Assembly (NCBI GenBank): GCA_946887045.1
Contig: CAMPKC010000055.1
Coordinates: forward strand, 1 to 31,772
DNA length: 31,772 nt
DNA from: an uncultured Sphingobacteriaceae bacterium
Lineage (GTDB): Bacteria; Bacteroidota; Bacteroidia; Sphingobacteriales; Sphingobacteriaceae
Direction: 5' to 3'
Shown here: piece after piece, positions 6,970 through 14,733 of the stretch
Layout: every line of letters begins with the position of its first letter
Position numbering within the stretch: position 1 is the first letter of the stretch
Notes under the pieces: generated by a model
Databases searched by the model: none
Told to the model about the DNA's origin: nothing
The model's input: only the letters and a program-made list of their open reading frames with translations
Program-made: the position numbers and the translations under genes

Positions 6970-7752
6970 ATGAGACCCCTTCTATTTATTATCCTTAATG
7001 TAATTTTCTTTCAATCGGCTTTGTATGGACAGGATACAGCCATTGACTCTCCAGACTCTTCTAAAGCAGTCCATAACAACCTAAGAGTAAATGGGGGAGC
7101 ATCAAAAATAATTGTCCGGGCAGCCCCGGCCTTGTTGCTTTCCTATGGATTGATATCTTTGGAAAATAAACCTGTTCAATTTCTGGACAAACAAATAAGT
7201 CGTGAGCTCATGGAGTCAAACGCGGGGTTTTCGACGCATTTGGACGACAAACTGCGCTACGCGCCTATCGTTGCTGTTTACTCAATGAATTTTTTGGGGA
7301 TAAAAGGGAGGAGTGATTTTTTCGACCGCACAGCTATTTATATGATGTCAAATATTATTATGAGCAAATCTGTTGATTTTCTCAAAGATAAATCCCATAG
7401 ACTAAGACCCTCACAAGGAGACTTTCGCTCGTTTCCATCTGGCCATACTGCCATTGCCTTCGGGGCCGCGGAGTTTATGAGGCTAGAGTACAAGGATAGA
7501 TCACCCTGGTATGGGTATGCGGCATATTCAGTCGCAGCAGCAACCGGCGCTATTAGAATGCTTAAAAATGAACACTATCTCAGTGACGTACTGGCCGGTG
7601 CAGGTGTCGGTATTCTATCTACCAAGGCATCCTACCTCCTTTATCCATGGCTGAAGAAAAAGATCCTGGGTCAAAAAGATTTGAAATTTCAGGCGATGCC
7701 TTTTATTCAACGTGGAGCCGTGGGTTACACTGTTATCGCCCCTTTGAATTAG
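6970..7752 (+). CDS. PAP2-family phosphatase, exported
   Basis: A 260-aa protein with a signal peptide (about residues 1-20, ending ALYGQ) and a complete type-2 phosphatidic acid phosphatase motif set: K-x6-RP at 139-147, PSGH at 156-159 and R-x5-H-x3-D at 196-206. His159 and His202 are the expected catalytic residues. Such enzymes remove phosphate from membrane lipids or undecaprenyl pyrophosphate on the periplasmic face; which of these applies cannot be read from the sequence. The long region before motif 1 fits the outer-membrane/periplasmic subgroup common in Bacteroidota. A strong inverted repeat lies immediately before the start. Confidence 0.92.
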   Translation: MRPLLFIILNVIFFQSALYGQDTAIDSPDSSKAVHNNLRVNGGASKIIVRAAPALLLSYGLISLENKPVQFLDKQISRELMESNAGFSTHLDDKLRYAPIVAVYSMNFLGIKGRSDFFDRTAIYMMSNIIMSKSVDFLKDKSHRLRPSQGDFRSFPSGHTAIAFGAAEFMRLEYKDRSPWYGYAAYSVAAATGAIRMLKNEHYLSDVLAGAGVGILSTKASYLLYPWLKKKILGQKDLKFQAMPFIQRGAVGYTVIAPLN

Positions 7753-7864
7753 ATCCAAACATCTTTTTGCCCTGACGTATTTTGTTGATAGCCTTTTGAT
7801 ATTAATCATATCGACAGCCTACTACAATCATTTGTCGATTAAAAAAAACTGATCAACTTTAACT

Positions 7865-8347
7865 ATGGATCAGACTCATTTGCATCTTATTATCACCCAT
7901 CTTCCCATTTTTGGATCGATACTGGGAGCTATGGTGTTAGCCTATGGACTTGCCACTAAAACTCAACAAACATCAATAGCAGCTTATCTTGTATTAATTA
8001 TATCATCGATTGGAGGATTCATATCCCACCAGACCGGAGAAGCCGCGGAGGAGACGGTAGAACATATACAAGGTATTTCTGAAACCCTGATACATGAACA
8101 TGAGGAGTCGGCAGAAACAGCCTTGATTGCAATGATAGTTCTAGGTTTATTTTCGTTGCTTGCACTTTTTTTCGCCTATCGAAAATCATCTTATTCTTTT
8201 TCTCTGGCCTGGATCACACTCTTTATATCACTTGCAGGTTTTGGTATAGTTGCCAGAACAGGTTATCTAGGCGGTCAGATCAGGCATACCGAGATTAATT
8301 CGACCATAACTGTTCAAGAAAATCAGAGAGATGATGACAATGATTAG
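7865..8347 (+). CDS. Small four-helix membrane protein (DUF2231-like)
   Basis: A 160-aa protein with four predicted transmembrane helices (about residues 10-28, 38-55, 87-106, 113-131). It has the N-terminal pattern HLHLIITHLPIFGSILGAM and a later conserved-looking ARTGYLGGQIRHTE. Histidines sit at the membrane boundaries (HLHLIITHLP, SHQTGEAAEE, EHIQGIS, HEHEE), suggesting heme or metal binding as proposed for DUF2231-like proteins. That assignment is tentative. It precedes the thioredoxin-ApbE-DUF4266-DUF3570 genes by 80 bp in the same direction and may belong to the same redox module. Confidence 0.72.
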   Translation: MDQTHLHLIITHLPIFGSILGAMVLAYGLATKTQQTSIAAYLVLIISSIGGFISHQTGEAAEETVEHIQGISETLIHEHEESAETALIAMIVLGLFSLLALFFAYRKSSYSFSLAWITLFISLAGFGIVARTGYLGGQIRHTEINSTITVQENQRDDDND

Positions 8348-8427
8348 CGGATAGTATTTGCCTGAATTACAGGTAATAAAGTTTTATAATATGAGTTAGT
8401 ATAATACAACGCGCCAAATTAGAAATT

Positions 8428-8868
8428 ATGAAATTACTATTGATATCCTTCGTTTCGGCCTTCTTTTTTGTAGGGCCCACCTGGTTTACCGATTACACTC
8501 AGGCTAAAACAGAAGCCGTCTCTTCTCATAAATTAGTGTTGATTAATTTTTCCGGATCAGACTGGTGCGGGCCCTGCATCAGGATGAAAAATGAAATCTT
8601 CAGCACCGAAGCTTTTGAAAAATATGCCGGCGATAATCTGATATTAGTCCGTGCCGATTTTCCGCGTTCGAAAAAAAATCAGCTCAGTAAAGAACAGATA
8701 CAAAAGAATGAGCTGTTAGCAGAGAAGTATAATAAAGATGGCAAGTTCCCTTTAACCGTTCTTGTAAATGCCCAGGGTAAAGTTTTAAAAGAGTGGGAAG
8801 GCTTTCCTAATGAAACGCCGGCCAGGTTTATAAACGAAATAAGTACCATTGTAAATGCTTCAAAATAG
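8428..8868 (+). CDS. Exported thioredoxin-family protein
   Basis: A 146-aa thioredoxin-fold protein with a hydrophobic N-terminal export signal (MKLLLISFVSAFFFVG) and the active site WCGPC at 46-50, preceded by NFSGSD. The FPLTVLVNAQGKVL segment holds the cis-Pro region. It is expected to act in the periplasm on disulfides of partner proteins. It is first in a compact set with ApbE (14-bp overlap), DUF4266 (4-bp overlap) and DUF3570 (11-bp gap). The cysteine-tailed DUF4266 lipoprotein is an obvious candidate substrate, but this is inference. Confidence 0.92.
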   Translation: MKLLLISFVSAFFFVGPTWFTDYTQAKTEAVSSHKLVLINFSGSDWCGPCIRMKNEIFSTEAFEKYAGDNLILVRADFPRSKKNQLSKEQIQKNELLAEKYNKDGKFPLTVLVNAQGKVLKEWEGFPNETPARFINEISTIVNASK

Positions 8869-9811
8869 TTCAATTGCGGTGCCTGAAATTCACAGACAGG
8901 TGTTAAAGTTGATGGGAAATCGCTTCGAGATTACCGTTGTAAGCGAGGATGAAGTATGGGCACAACGAAGGATACAGGAAGCTGTTGATGAAATCAGACG
9001 CATCGAAAAAATGCTTACTACCTTTAGTGATGACAGTGAAACAAGTTTAATAAATGCAAATGCGGGTGTAAAGCCCGTTAAAGTGAGTCGCGAGGTTTTT
9101 GACATAATTAAGCGTTCTATCCGGATCTCAGACTTAACCAGCGGTGCCTTTGATATTACCTATGGCTCTATCGATAAGCGCCTTTGGAATTTCGATACTA
9201 CAATGAGCTCTCTTCCTGATGCTGCCACCGCGAAAGAGCTGGTGCGATTGATTAATTATAAAAGGATAGTTTTAAACGAAAAAACTTGCAGCGTTTATCT
9301 GCCTGAATCGGGAATGCGCATAGGCTTTGGGGGTATAGGCAAAGGGTATGCTGCGGATATGGCTAAAGCTAAACTTATTAAACAGGGTGTTAGTAGTGGA
9401 ATTGTAAATGCAGCGGGAGATTTAACTGCCTGGGGCACACAACCAAATGGTAAACAGTGGACAGCTGGAATAGCTGATCCGAATGCAAAGTCAAAAGCCT
9501 TTTCCATGTTAGAAATTAGTGGTTCAGCCATTGCGACATCGGGTAATTATGAGAAATACATCGTGGTAGACGGTCGAAGATATTCTCATACTATTGACCC
9601 TAAGACGGGAATGCCTGTCCGGGGAATTAAAAGTGTAACGGTAATTAGTCCGATTGCCGAATTTTCTGATGCAATGGCGACGCCACTAATGGTTATGGGA
9701 ATAGCAGCAGGCATAAACTTGATTAACCAGATAAAAGGTGTTGAGTGTGTTATTATAGATGAAAACGATCGGCTGTATACTTCAACTAATGTAAAAGTCA
9801 ACGAGTTATGA
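8855..9811 (+). CDS. apbE: FAD:protein FMN transferase (ApbE family)
   Basis: A 318-aa ApbE-type flavin transferase with the canonical segments in order: SDLTSGAFDITYGS, GFGGIGKGYAADMAK, GIVNAAGDLTAWG, ATSGNYEKYIVVDGRRYSHTIDPKTGMPV, and SDAMATPLMVMG with the metal-binding Asp/Thr. ApbE moves FMN from FAD onto a Thr/Ser of a target protein, normally outside the cytoplasmic membrane. This copy has no obvious signal peptide or lipobox from the ATG at 8855, which overlaps the thioredoxin stop by 14 bp. No alternative upstream start adds a signal, so its location is uncertain. No classical FMN-bind target is encoded nearby. Confidence 0.93.
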   Translation: MLQNSSIAVPEIHRQVLKLMGNRFEITVVSEDEVWAQRRIQEAVDEIRRIEKMLTTFSDDSETSLINANAGVKPVKVSREVFDIIKRSIRISDLTSGAFDITYGSIDKRLWNFDTTMSSLPDAATAKELVRLINYKRIVLNEKTCSVYLPESGMRIGFGGIGKGYAADMAKAKLIKQGVSSGIVNAAGDLTAWGTQPNGKQWTAGIADPNAKSKAFSMLEISGSAIATSGNYEKYIVVDGRRYSHTIDPKTGMPVRGIKSVTVISPIAEFSDAMATPLMVMGIAAGINLINQIKGVECVIIDENDRLYTSTNVKVNEL

Positions 9812-10038
9812 GAAAGCCAGGATTCATTAGTCAATCAGTTTTATCTGCCGCGGTGCTATGTGCAGTACTTTCCTCCTGCAGCAGCGTTAGGCCATACCAA
9901 AAGAACTTGTTAAACGATTCTGAAATGGAACTTTCATCGCGTAAGATTCAAAAGTTTGAACAGAGCTTTGAATTGTACCGCGAAGGTGCCTCGGGAGCGA
10001 ATGGAGGAAAAAGCGGTGGAGGTTGTGGTTGTAACTAA
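9808..10038 (+). CDS. DUF4266 lipoprotein with GGGCGCN C-terminal tail
   Basis: A 76-aa protein. The N-terminus is a lipoprotein signal (hydrophobic stretch then LSSC, lipidated Cys at about residue 24). The mature part carries VRPYQKNLLNDSEMELS, the DUF4266 core, and a Gly-rich end REGASGANGGKSGGGCGCN. The start overlaps the apbE stop as ATGA, so translation is coupled. Family members keep the terminal CGC, which could bind metal, form a disulfide handled by the neighbouring thioredoxin, or be modified. The SGA within EGASGANGG loosely recalls ApbE target motifs. Function unknown; the family call is firm. Confidence 0.88.
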   Translation: MRKPGFISQSVLSAAVLCAVLSSCSSVRPYQKNLLNDSEMELSSRKIQKFEQSFELYREGASGANGGKSGGGCGCN

Positions 10039-10049
10039 TATGTGTGGTT

Positions 10050-11237
10050 ATGAGAATTATTCCATTAATTATTGCCGGAATGTACTTCAGTATTTTGAGT
10101 GCATTCTCCCAATCGGCAGCACCATCCGACTCAGTTTACAGGAGCAGAAAGCTTTCTATAGATGAAATAAATATCGTATCATCCTATTACAAGCAGGACG
10201 GAAATAATTCTGCGGTTACCGGTGGAATCGGAACGGAGCACCTGACGGATATAGCCAATACTATTGATTTACAGTTATCTAAATATGGGAAATCACCATT
10301 CATAAAGCATCGTTTTAATTTTGAATTAGGAGTAGATACTTACACCTCAGCCTCATCAGATAAAATAGATCCATCTACTATTTCTTCAGCCTCAATGTCT
10401 GATATCCGTATCTACCCATCCTTATCCTGGAATATAGAAAACGAGAAGAAGGGTAGTACCATCGGTATAAGCGCATCTTTCTCAAACGAATACGACTACA
10501 ATTCCGTAGGAGGGGGAATTAGCTTTTCTAAGATTTCTAAGGATAAAAATCGCGAAGTTGCTTTAAAGCTTCAGGCGTTTTTAGATACGTGGAAAGTGAT
10601 ATATCCGATTGAACTTAGAAATGAAAACAATAGTAATGAAAAGAGTCCCAGAAATTCATTTAACGGTTCGCTTTCTGTCTCCCAAGTGATTAATAAAAGA
10701 TTGCAGGCACTGATTATGATTGAACCGGCCTACCAACACGGTTTACTAGCAACAAAATATCAGCGTGTGTTCTTTACCGATAATTCTGTGCAATCAGAAA
10801 CGCTTCCGGAAGACAGGTATAAGCTCCCCATTGGGTTGAGGCTGAACTATTTTGCGGGAAATAAAGTCATTCTTCGTTCTTTTTACCGGTATTATATGGA
10901 CAGTTGGGGTGTAAATGCCAATACTTTCGAATTAGAGACACCTGTAAAGTTGAGTCCATTTATCTCTATCAGCCCATTTTATCGTTTTTATCAGCAAAGT
11001 CAGGCGGATTATTTCGCTCCTTTCGCCCAGCATTCTGTATCTGAATCTTTTTTTACCAGTGATTTTGATTTATCCAGGTTCGACAGTAATTTCTTTGGCG
11101 CGGGAATTCGTTTGGCTCCGCCCAAAGGTGTCTTTGGATTCTCCCATTTAAGTGGGATGGAGATAAGATATGGGCATTATACACGAAGCACTGGCCTGAA
11201 CTCAAACATCGTCAGTCTCCACCTGAAGGTTAAGTAA
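10050..11237 (+). CDS. DUF3570 outer-membrane beta-barrel protein
   Basis: A 395-aa protein from ATG 10050; a GTG two codons upstream (10044) is in frame but less likely. It has a signal peptide (IIPLIIAGMYFSILSAFSQ), then the DUF3570 opening VTGGIGTEHLTDIANTIDL and ELGVDTYTSASSDKIDP. The remainder is alternating amphipathic strands with aromatic ends (SFYRYYM, SPFYRFYQQS), and the C-terminus ends IVSLHLKVK, as in outer-membrane barrels. Function unknown. The genetic linkage to DUF4266, ApbE and thioredoxin is the main clue and suggests an envelope redox or metal system. Last gene of the operon; a 217-bp spacer follows. Confidence 0.9.
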   Translation: MRIIPLIIAGMYFSILSAFSQSAAPSDSVYRSRKLSIDEINIVSSYYKQDGNNSAVTGGIGTEHLTDIANTIDLQLSKYGKSPFIKHRFNFELGVDTYTSASSDKIDPSTISSASMSDIRIYPSLSWNIENEKKGSTIGISASFSNEYDYNSVGGGISFSKISKDKNREVALKLQAFLDTWKVIYPIELRNENNSNEKSPRNSFNGSLSVSQVINKRLQALIMIEPAYQHGLLATKYQRVFFTDNSVQSETLPEDRYKLPIGLRLNYFAGNKVILRSFYRYYMDSWGVNANTFELETPVKLSPFISISPFYRFYQQSQADYFAPFAQHSVSESFFTSDFDLSRFDSNFFGAGIRLAPPKGVFGFSHLSGMEIRYGHYTRSTGLNSNIVSLHLKVK

Positions 11238-11370
11238 GTTGGGGGTATGCATTAAGGCGTCATCGTCCTGATAGGCAATGGTAAAGCTTTATGCCGAGTT
11301 ATCGAAGCAATCGGTTTTCCATCCCCCTCATCACTTTTTTAGCACATTTCACAAAATCGTGTTTAAATAA

Positions 11371-11378
11371 TAGCTTTG
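11371..11378 (+). promoter_or_regulatory. Bacteroidota -7 element for the acyltransferase gene
   Basis: TAGCTTTG is an exact TAnnTTTG match, identical to the octamer at 739-746, and lies 76 bases before the ATG at 11455. No clear TTTG -33 element is visible. It implies a leader of about 70 nt. Confidence 0.4.
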
Positions 11379-11454
11379 TTGCAGGTATGCTGGCCACAAA
11401 TGCCTGGCTTGAGATGAGAACAATTATGTTTAAGCTAGTCAGGAAGCACAATAG

Positions 11455-12483
11455 ATGATCAAAGAGAAAGTATTTTGGGCAGATGATTTAAGAGCGTTTG
11501 CCACTATCGCTGTAATTCTGCTACATGTATCAGCGCCGGTGGTGTCTCGTTATGGAGTTGTTTCAAACCGCGACTGGTGGCTGGCGAATGTAATAGATAG
11601 TTCGGCACGTTTTTGCGTTCCGGTTTTTTTAATGTTAACAGGAGCATTAATATTACCCCGGACATATGAAATTGCCGACTTCTTAAAAAAACGTTTCTCG
11701 CGAATAGTACTCCCGTTCGTGTTTTGGAGCTTTGTATACATCCTCTATAATTTAAGTACAAAGCGGCTGGGCGCCAGTCTGGATGCTGTTGGATTAAGTA
11801 AGTATATCCTGATTCAGCTTAAAAACGGAGCGTCTTATCACTTATGGTACATTTATATGATTTGTGGGATTTACTTATTCATCCCCATAGTCAGCAAATG
11901 GATTGTAAATAGCACAAAGAATGAGATCTCATATTATATTGTAATATGGTTTATCGCGATATTAATTAATCTTCCCTTCCTGATTGGAATTAAGCCAAAA
12001 CTGGACTTAAGTTATTTTTCAGGTTTTCTTGGGTATCCCATTTTGGGATATTTACTGACCATCAGATTCACTGATAAGAGAGTTAAATTTGTTTCCCTGT
12101 TGCTGTTTTTAGCGGGGATTTTAATTACAGTACTTGGTACATACTTATTAACAAAACATACCGGGCAATTTTACGGAGGCTTTTATTCTTTTTTGAGTCC
12201 GAATGTTATTATTACCTCCATCGGCTTGTTTCTGTTTCTTAAGCATTCTGATTTCAAAAATGGATGGTTCACGAACTTTCGAAGGTTTATCAGTAAGTAT
12301 AGCTATGGGATATATTTATCGCATGTTTTTGTCATAACGCTTCTGTCAAAAATTGGGATATCCTGGTTGTTTATAAGCCCGGTTGTGGGTATTCCGGTAA
12401 CAGCTGCTTTGTGTTTGATCATTTCATCGCTTATTACATACCTGATAAATAAATGCGGGTATGGACGATACATCTCGGGATAA
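11455..12483 (+). CDS. Membrane acyltransferase (Acyl_transf_3 / OafA-type)
   Basis: A 342-aa integral membrane protein with about ten transmembrane helices. The opening WADDLRAFATIAVILLHVSAPVV holds the conserved first-helix pattern with the catalytic-type His, followed by RFCVPVFLMLTGALIL and KKRFSRIVLPFVFWS, hallmarks of acyltransferase family 3. Members move acyl groups (acetyl, succinyl and others) onto envelope glycans or antibiotics. No glycan-synthesis genes are adjacent, so the substrate is open. Stand-alone unit with its own likely promoter. Confidence 0.9.
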   Translation: MIKEKVFWADDLRAFATIAVILLHVSAPVVSRYGVVSNRDWWLANVIDSSARFCVPVFLMLTGALILPRTYEIADFLKKRFSRIVLPFVFWSFVYILYNLSTKRLGASLDAVGLSKYILIQLKNGASYHLWYIYMICGIYLFIPIVSKWIVNSTKNEISYYIVIWFIAILINLPFLIGIKPKLDLSYFSGFLGYPILGYLLTIRFTDKRVKFVSLLLFLAGILITVLGTYLLTKHTGQFYGGFYSFLSPNVIITSIGLFLFLKHSDFKNGWFTNFRRFISKYSYGIYLSHVFVITLLSKIGISWLFISPVVGIPVTAALCLIISSLITYLINKCGYGRYISG

Positions 12484-12803
12484 TAGATGTAGGTTTCTGA
12501 TTGTCTGTAGCACTTGCAAACATAATTTCTGATCGTACCAAACAACTGGGGGTTAAGGTTTTATTGCTATAGTCTGGAGTCCTTTCTGCCATCCACAAGT
12601 TCATAATCGGGTTGACGAGAAAGGTTAGAGATTTTTTTTCAATGATTTTTTTATCAATAGTAATAGCCCCTAACTGATGTTCTAAACAAAATAGACGCCT
12701 CGTTGTTATGACAACACTCAATTTTAAATGTTGTTGCATTTCCTCCTGATTTTTATAATTTCGCAAATTGACAAGCGTTTTAAGTATATAAATTGGTTAA
12801 CTG
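12484..12803. other. Intergenic region, possible relict ORF on the minus strand and promoter
   Basis: A 320-bp spacer. On the minus strand an open frame runs from a TTG at 12766 (ATG at 12739) into the 3' end of the acyltransferase gene. It contains protein-like text (LGAITIDKKIIEKK, NLWMAERTPDYSNKTLTPSC), but it has no recognisable family and overlaps a real gene, so I treat it as unproven. On the plus strand TTG (12734-12736) and TAATTTCG (12756-12763), 19 bp apart, make a plausible promoter for the receiver gene at 12804. No terminator stem was found. Confidence 0.3.
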
Positions 12804-13172
12804 ATGAGTAAAAAGATATTAGTCATTGACGACGATGAAAATGTTCTTGAGGTAATTCGAATGTTTCTGACTCAGGCTGGATATCAGGTTGTTACTTCTG
12901 CGACAGGTAATGATATATTTAAATTAATTCATGACTGCCAACCTCATGTGATTTTGCTTGACATTCTTTTAGGTGAATTGAATGGAAGAGATCTTTGCAA
13001 AGCAGTAAAGTCTCATCCTAAAACATCGCATATCCCAGTGATCATTATTTCAGGCTTACATAATGTTTACAATACGATAGCTGACGAAGGCGCTAATGAC
13101 ATTATAGCTAAACCTTTTACGGAAGCGACACTATTAGCCAGAGTTCAAAGACAACTGCCAACGGCTTGTTGA
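12804..13172 (+). CDS. Single-domain response regulator (CheY-like)
   Basis: A 122-aa receiver domain with nothing attached. Acidic pocket at Asp9-Asp11 (VIDDDE), phospho-acceptor Asp53 (ILLDILLG), Ser83 (IIISG) and Lys103 (IAKPF), all in place. Without an output domain it must act by protein-protein contact or as a phosphate sink/shuttle in a phosphorelay. There is no adjacent kinase; the hybrid kinase at 19845 and the PAS kinase at 28860 are the nearest in the window. Its partner is unknown. Confidence 0.93.
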   Translation: MSKKILVIDDDENVLEVIRMFLTQAGYQVVTSATGNDIFKLIHDCQPHVILLDILLGELNGRDLCKAVKSHPKTSHIPVIIISGLHNVYNTIADEGANDIIAKPFTEATLLARVQRQLPTAC

Positions 13173-13200
13173 TAAATCCGCATATACTGTTATAGCGTCC

Positions 13201-13350
13201 ATGCTATATGTTTCAACGAAAGCGGAATTCTTACTGCAAAGTAGAGGCTTCGAACAAAGCAAGCTCATACATATTCGTCGTTATATCGAACCTTTTCTCG
13301 TTTATACTATGGTGTTTTGTCTGGTTTATGGATGTTGTACTAATCTATAA
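13201..13350 (+). CDS. Possible 49-aa small protein in the spacer before the GNAT gene
   Basis: The 352-bp gap 13173-13524 has two overlapping open frames and nothing certain. This one starts at ATG 13201 and reads in part SRGFEQSKLIHIRRYIEPFL, then a hydrophobic stretch ending CCTNL. It is more protein-like than the longer Cys-rich frame 13208-13540, which has odd composition. The TAA stop is part of TAACAACG, and an imperfect inverted partner, ACGCTGTTATA, lies at 13504-13514. No family recognised. Confidence 0.25.
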   Translation: MLYVSTKAEFLLQSRGFEQSKLIHIRRYIEPFLVYTMVFCLVYGCCTNL

Positions 13351-13524
13351 CAACGCCAACAACATAATTCGTCGTCATGGCAAAGCGTCGGCCTGTTGCG
13401 ATGTGGCATTGTGCGCCTTAGATTTTTCTGGAGTAAAAAGCGCTCGAGTAAATGTGTGTTTATATTATTTAGCTAATTCAAGTACATTAGCGATGGGTAA
13501 ACTACGCTGTTATAAACCGAGCCA

Positions 13525-13983
13525 ATGCATAATGAATTAATAATACGCGAGTATAAAAGCTCAGATAAACAGGCCATACTAAATTTATTGAGGTTAAACA
13601 CACCCGGGTATTTTTCTCCGCAGGAAGAAAGCGACCTTGTTTATTATTTGGAAAATGAGATTGAATACTACTTTGTACTTGAACTGGGCACGCAAACCGT
13701 CGGTAGCGGCGGCTTTAACTTCTCTCCAGATAAAACAACAGGTATAATCAGCTGGGATATGTTACATCCCGATTTTCAAAGAAAATCGTTGGGCAGCATT
13801 CTGCTAAAACATAGAATCGACAAAATAAGGGAGTTTAAAGACGTGCAAACATTGATAGTCAGAACTTCGCAATTGTCATACAGTTTTTATGAAAAACAAG
13901 GGTTTACATTAATCGAAATAGTTGAGGATTATTGGGCCCCGGGCTTTCATTTATATAAAATGGAATATAGTAAGTGGCATTAA
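13525..13983 (+). CDS. GNAT-family N-acetyltransferase
   Basis: A 152-aa GNAT domain of normal length. Recognisable parts are the N-terminal strand LIIREYKSSDKQAILNLL, the central WDMLHPDFQRKSLGSILLKHRI with the acetyl-CoA pyrophosphate loop (Q/R-x-x-G-x-G/S, here QRKSLGS), and SYSFYEKQGF near the end. The second loop glycine is replaced by Ser, which some active members tolerate. The acceptor is unknown. It starts about 10 bp after the ACGCTGTTATA motif and has no operon partner. Confidence 0.88.
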   Translation: MHNELIIREYKSSDKQAILNLLRLNTPGYFSPQEESDLVYYLENEIEYYFVLELGTQTVGSGGFNFSPDKTTGIISWDMLHPDFQRKSLGSILLKHRIDKIREFKDVQTLIVRTSQLSYSFYEKQGFTLIEIVEDYWAPGFHLYKMEYSKWH

Positions 13984-14166
13984 CGAATGATGGTCCTGGC
14001 GCGAAGCTATCAAACATGCGAATAAATCATCAATAAGTCGAACTACGGTGCGTTTTGTCGGGCCATTCAAAAAAGCAACAAAAATTTATGTTCTATAAAT
14101 CACTGTTGACATAGGGCTGTCATTGGGTGGTCGTTTCTTTGTTTCATAACAAATTAAGCAAAAATC

Positions 14167-14676
14167 ATGGAAACAAATCAAATGACAGAAACTGCAAATT
14201 TTGTAATTAATCACGACCAATTGCTTGAACATTGGCAAGGTCATCGCGCCCTTACCCGTAGGATTATCGAGGCATTCCCTGAAGATAAACTTTTCAGTTA
14301 CTCGATAGCAGGGATGCGTCCTTTTTCTGAAATGGCGATGGAGATGATTGATATGGCAGAAGGAGGTATTTCAGGTATAGTTAGCGGAGAATGGAAATCT
14401 TTGAACGACTTGGGGCATGTTAATGGAAATATGCCAAAAACTAAAGATGAGCTGCTAAATGTATGGGATAAAGTAACCGGACAGATTAATGAGTTATGGC
14501 CGCAAATCTCTTCCGAAAGGTTTCAGGAGGTGGATTTAGCTTTTGGATTGTATGAAGGACCGGTTTATTCCACGCTTTTTTATTTCATTGATAATGAAAT
14601 TCATCATAGAGGTCAGGCGTATGTTTACCTGCGTTCGCTTGGCATAACTCCGCCACCTTTTTGGGAGCGTAATTAA
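14167..14676 (+). CDS. DinB-family protein (YfiT-like)
   Basis: A 169-aa four-helix protein of the DinB/YfiT superfamily. The metal-site histidines are visible in HDQLLEHWQGHR at the N-terminus and DNEIHHRGQAYVYLRSLG near the end, the latter being the family signature. Members bind a divalent metal; known activities include thiol transferases. No specific substrate can be read here. The gene is followed by a bidirectional stem-loop and is convergent with the hemerythrin gene. Confidence 0.9.
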   Translation: METNQMTETANFVINHDQLLEHWQGHRALTRRIIEAFPEDKLFSYSIAGMRPFSEMAMEMIDMAEGGISGIVSGEWKSLNDLGHVNGNMPKTKDELLNVWDKVTGQINELWPQISSERFQEVDLAFGLYEGPVYSTLFYFIDNEIHHRGQAYVYLRSLGITPPPFWERN

Positions 14677-14690
14677 ATTAACGAGCAAGT

Positions 14691-14713
14691 TTCATCCCTT
14701 TAAAAGGGATGGA
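14691..14713. terminator. Bidirectional stem-loop between convergent genes
   Basis: CATCCCTTT (14693-14701) and AAAGGGATG (14703-14711) pair perfectly around a single central base and extend by two G-T pairs. It sits between the DinB-like stop (14676) and the hemerythrin stop (14734), so it can serve both strands, although T-runs are short. Confidence 0.6.
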
Positions 14714-14733
14714 ATTTGATTCGAAACCGCCTA

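Noticed and set aside
12434..12766. 110-codon minus-strand frame running into the acyltransferase 3' end
   Set aside because: Begins with TTG, overlaps a confident gene on the other strand and has no family. Parts read protein-like, so it is described under the intergenic entry and not called as a gene.
13208..13540. 110-codon plus-strand frame rich in Cys, Tyr and Asn
   Set aside because: Composition is not protein-like, it overlaps the GNAT start and has no conserved pattern.
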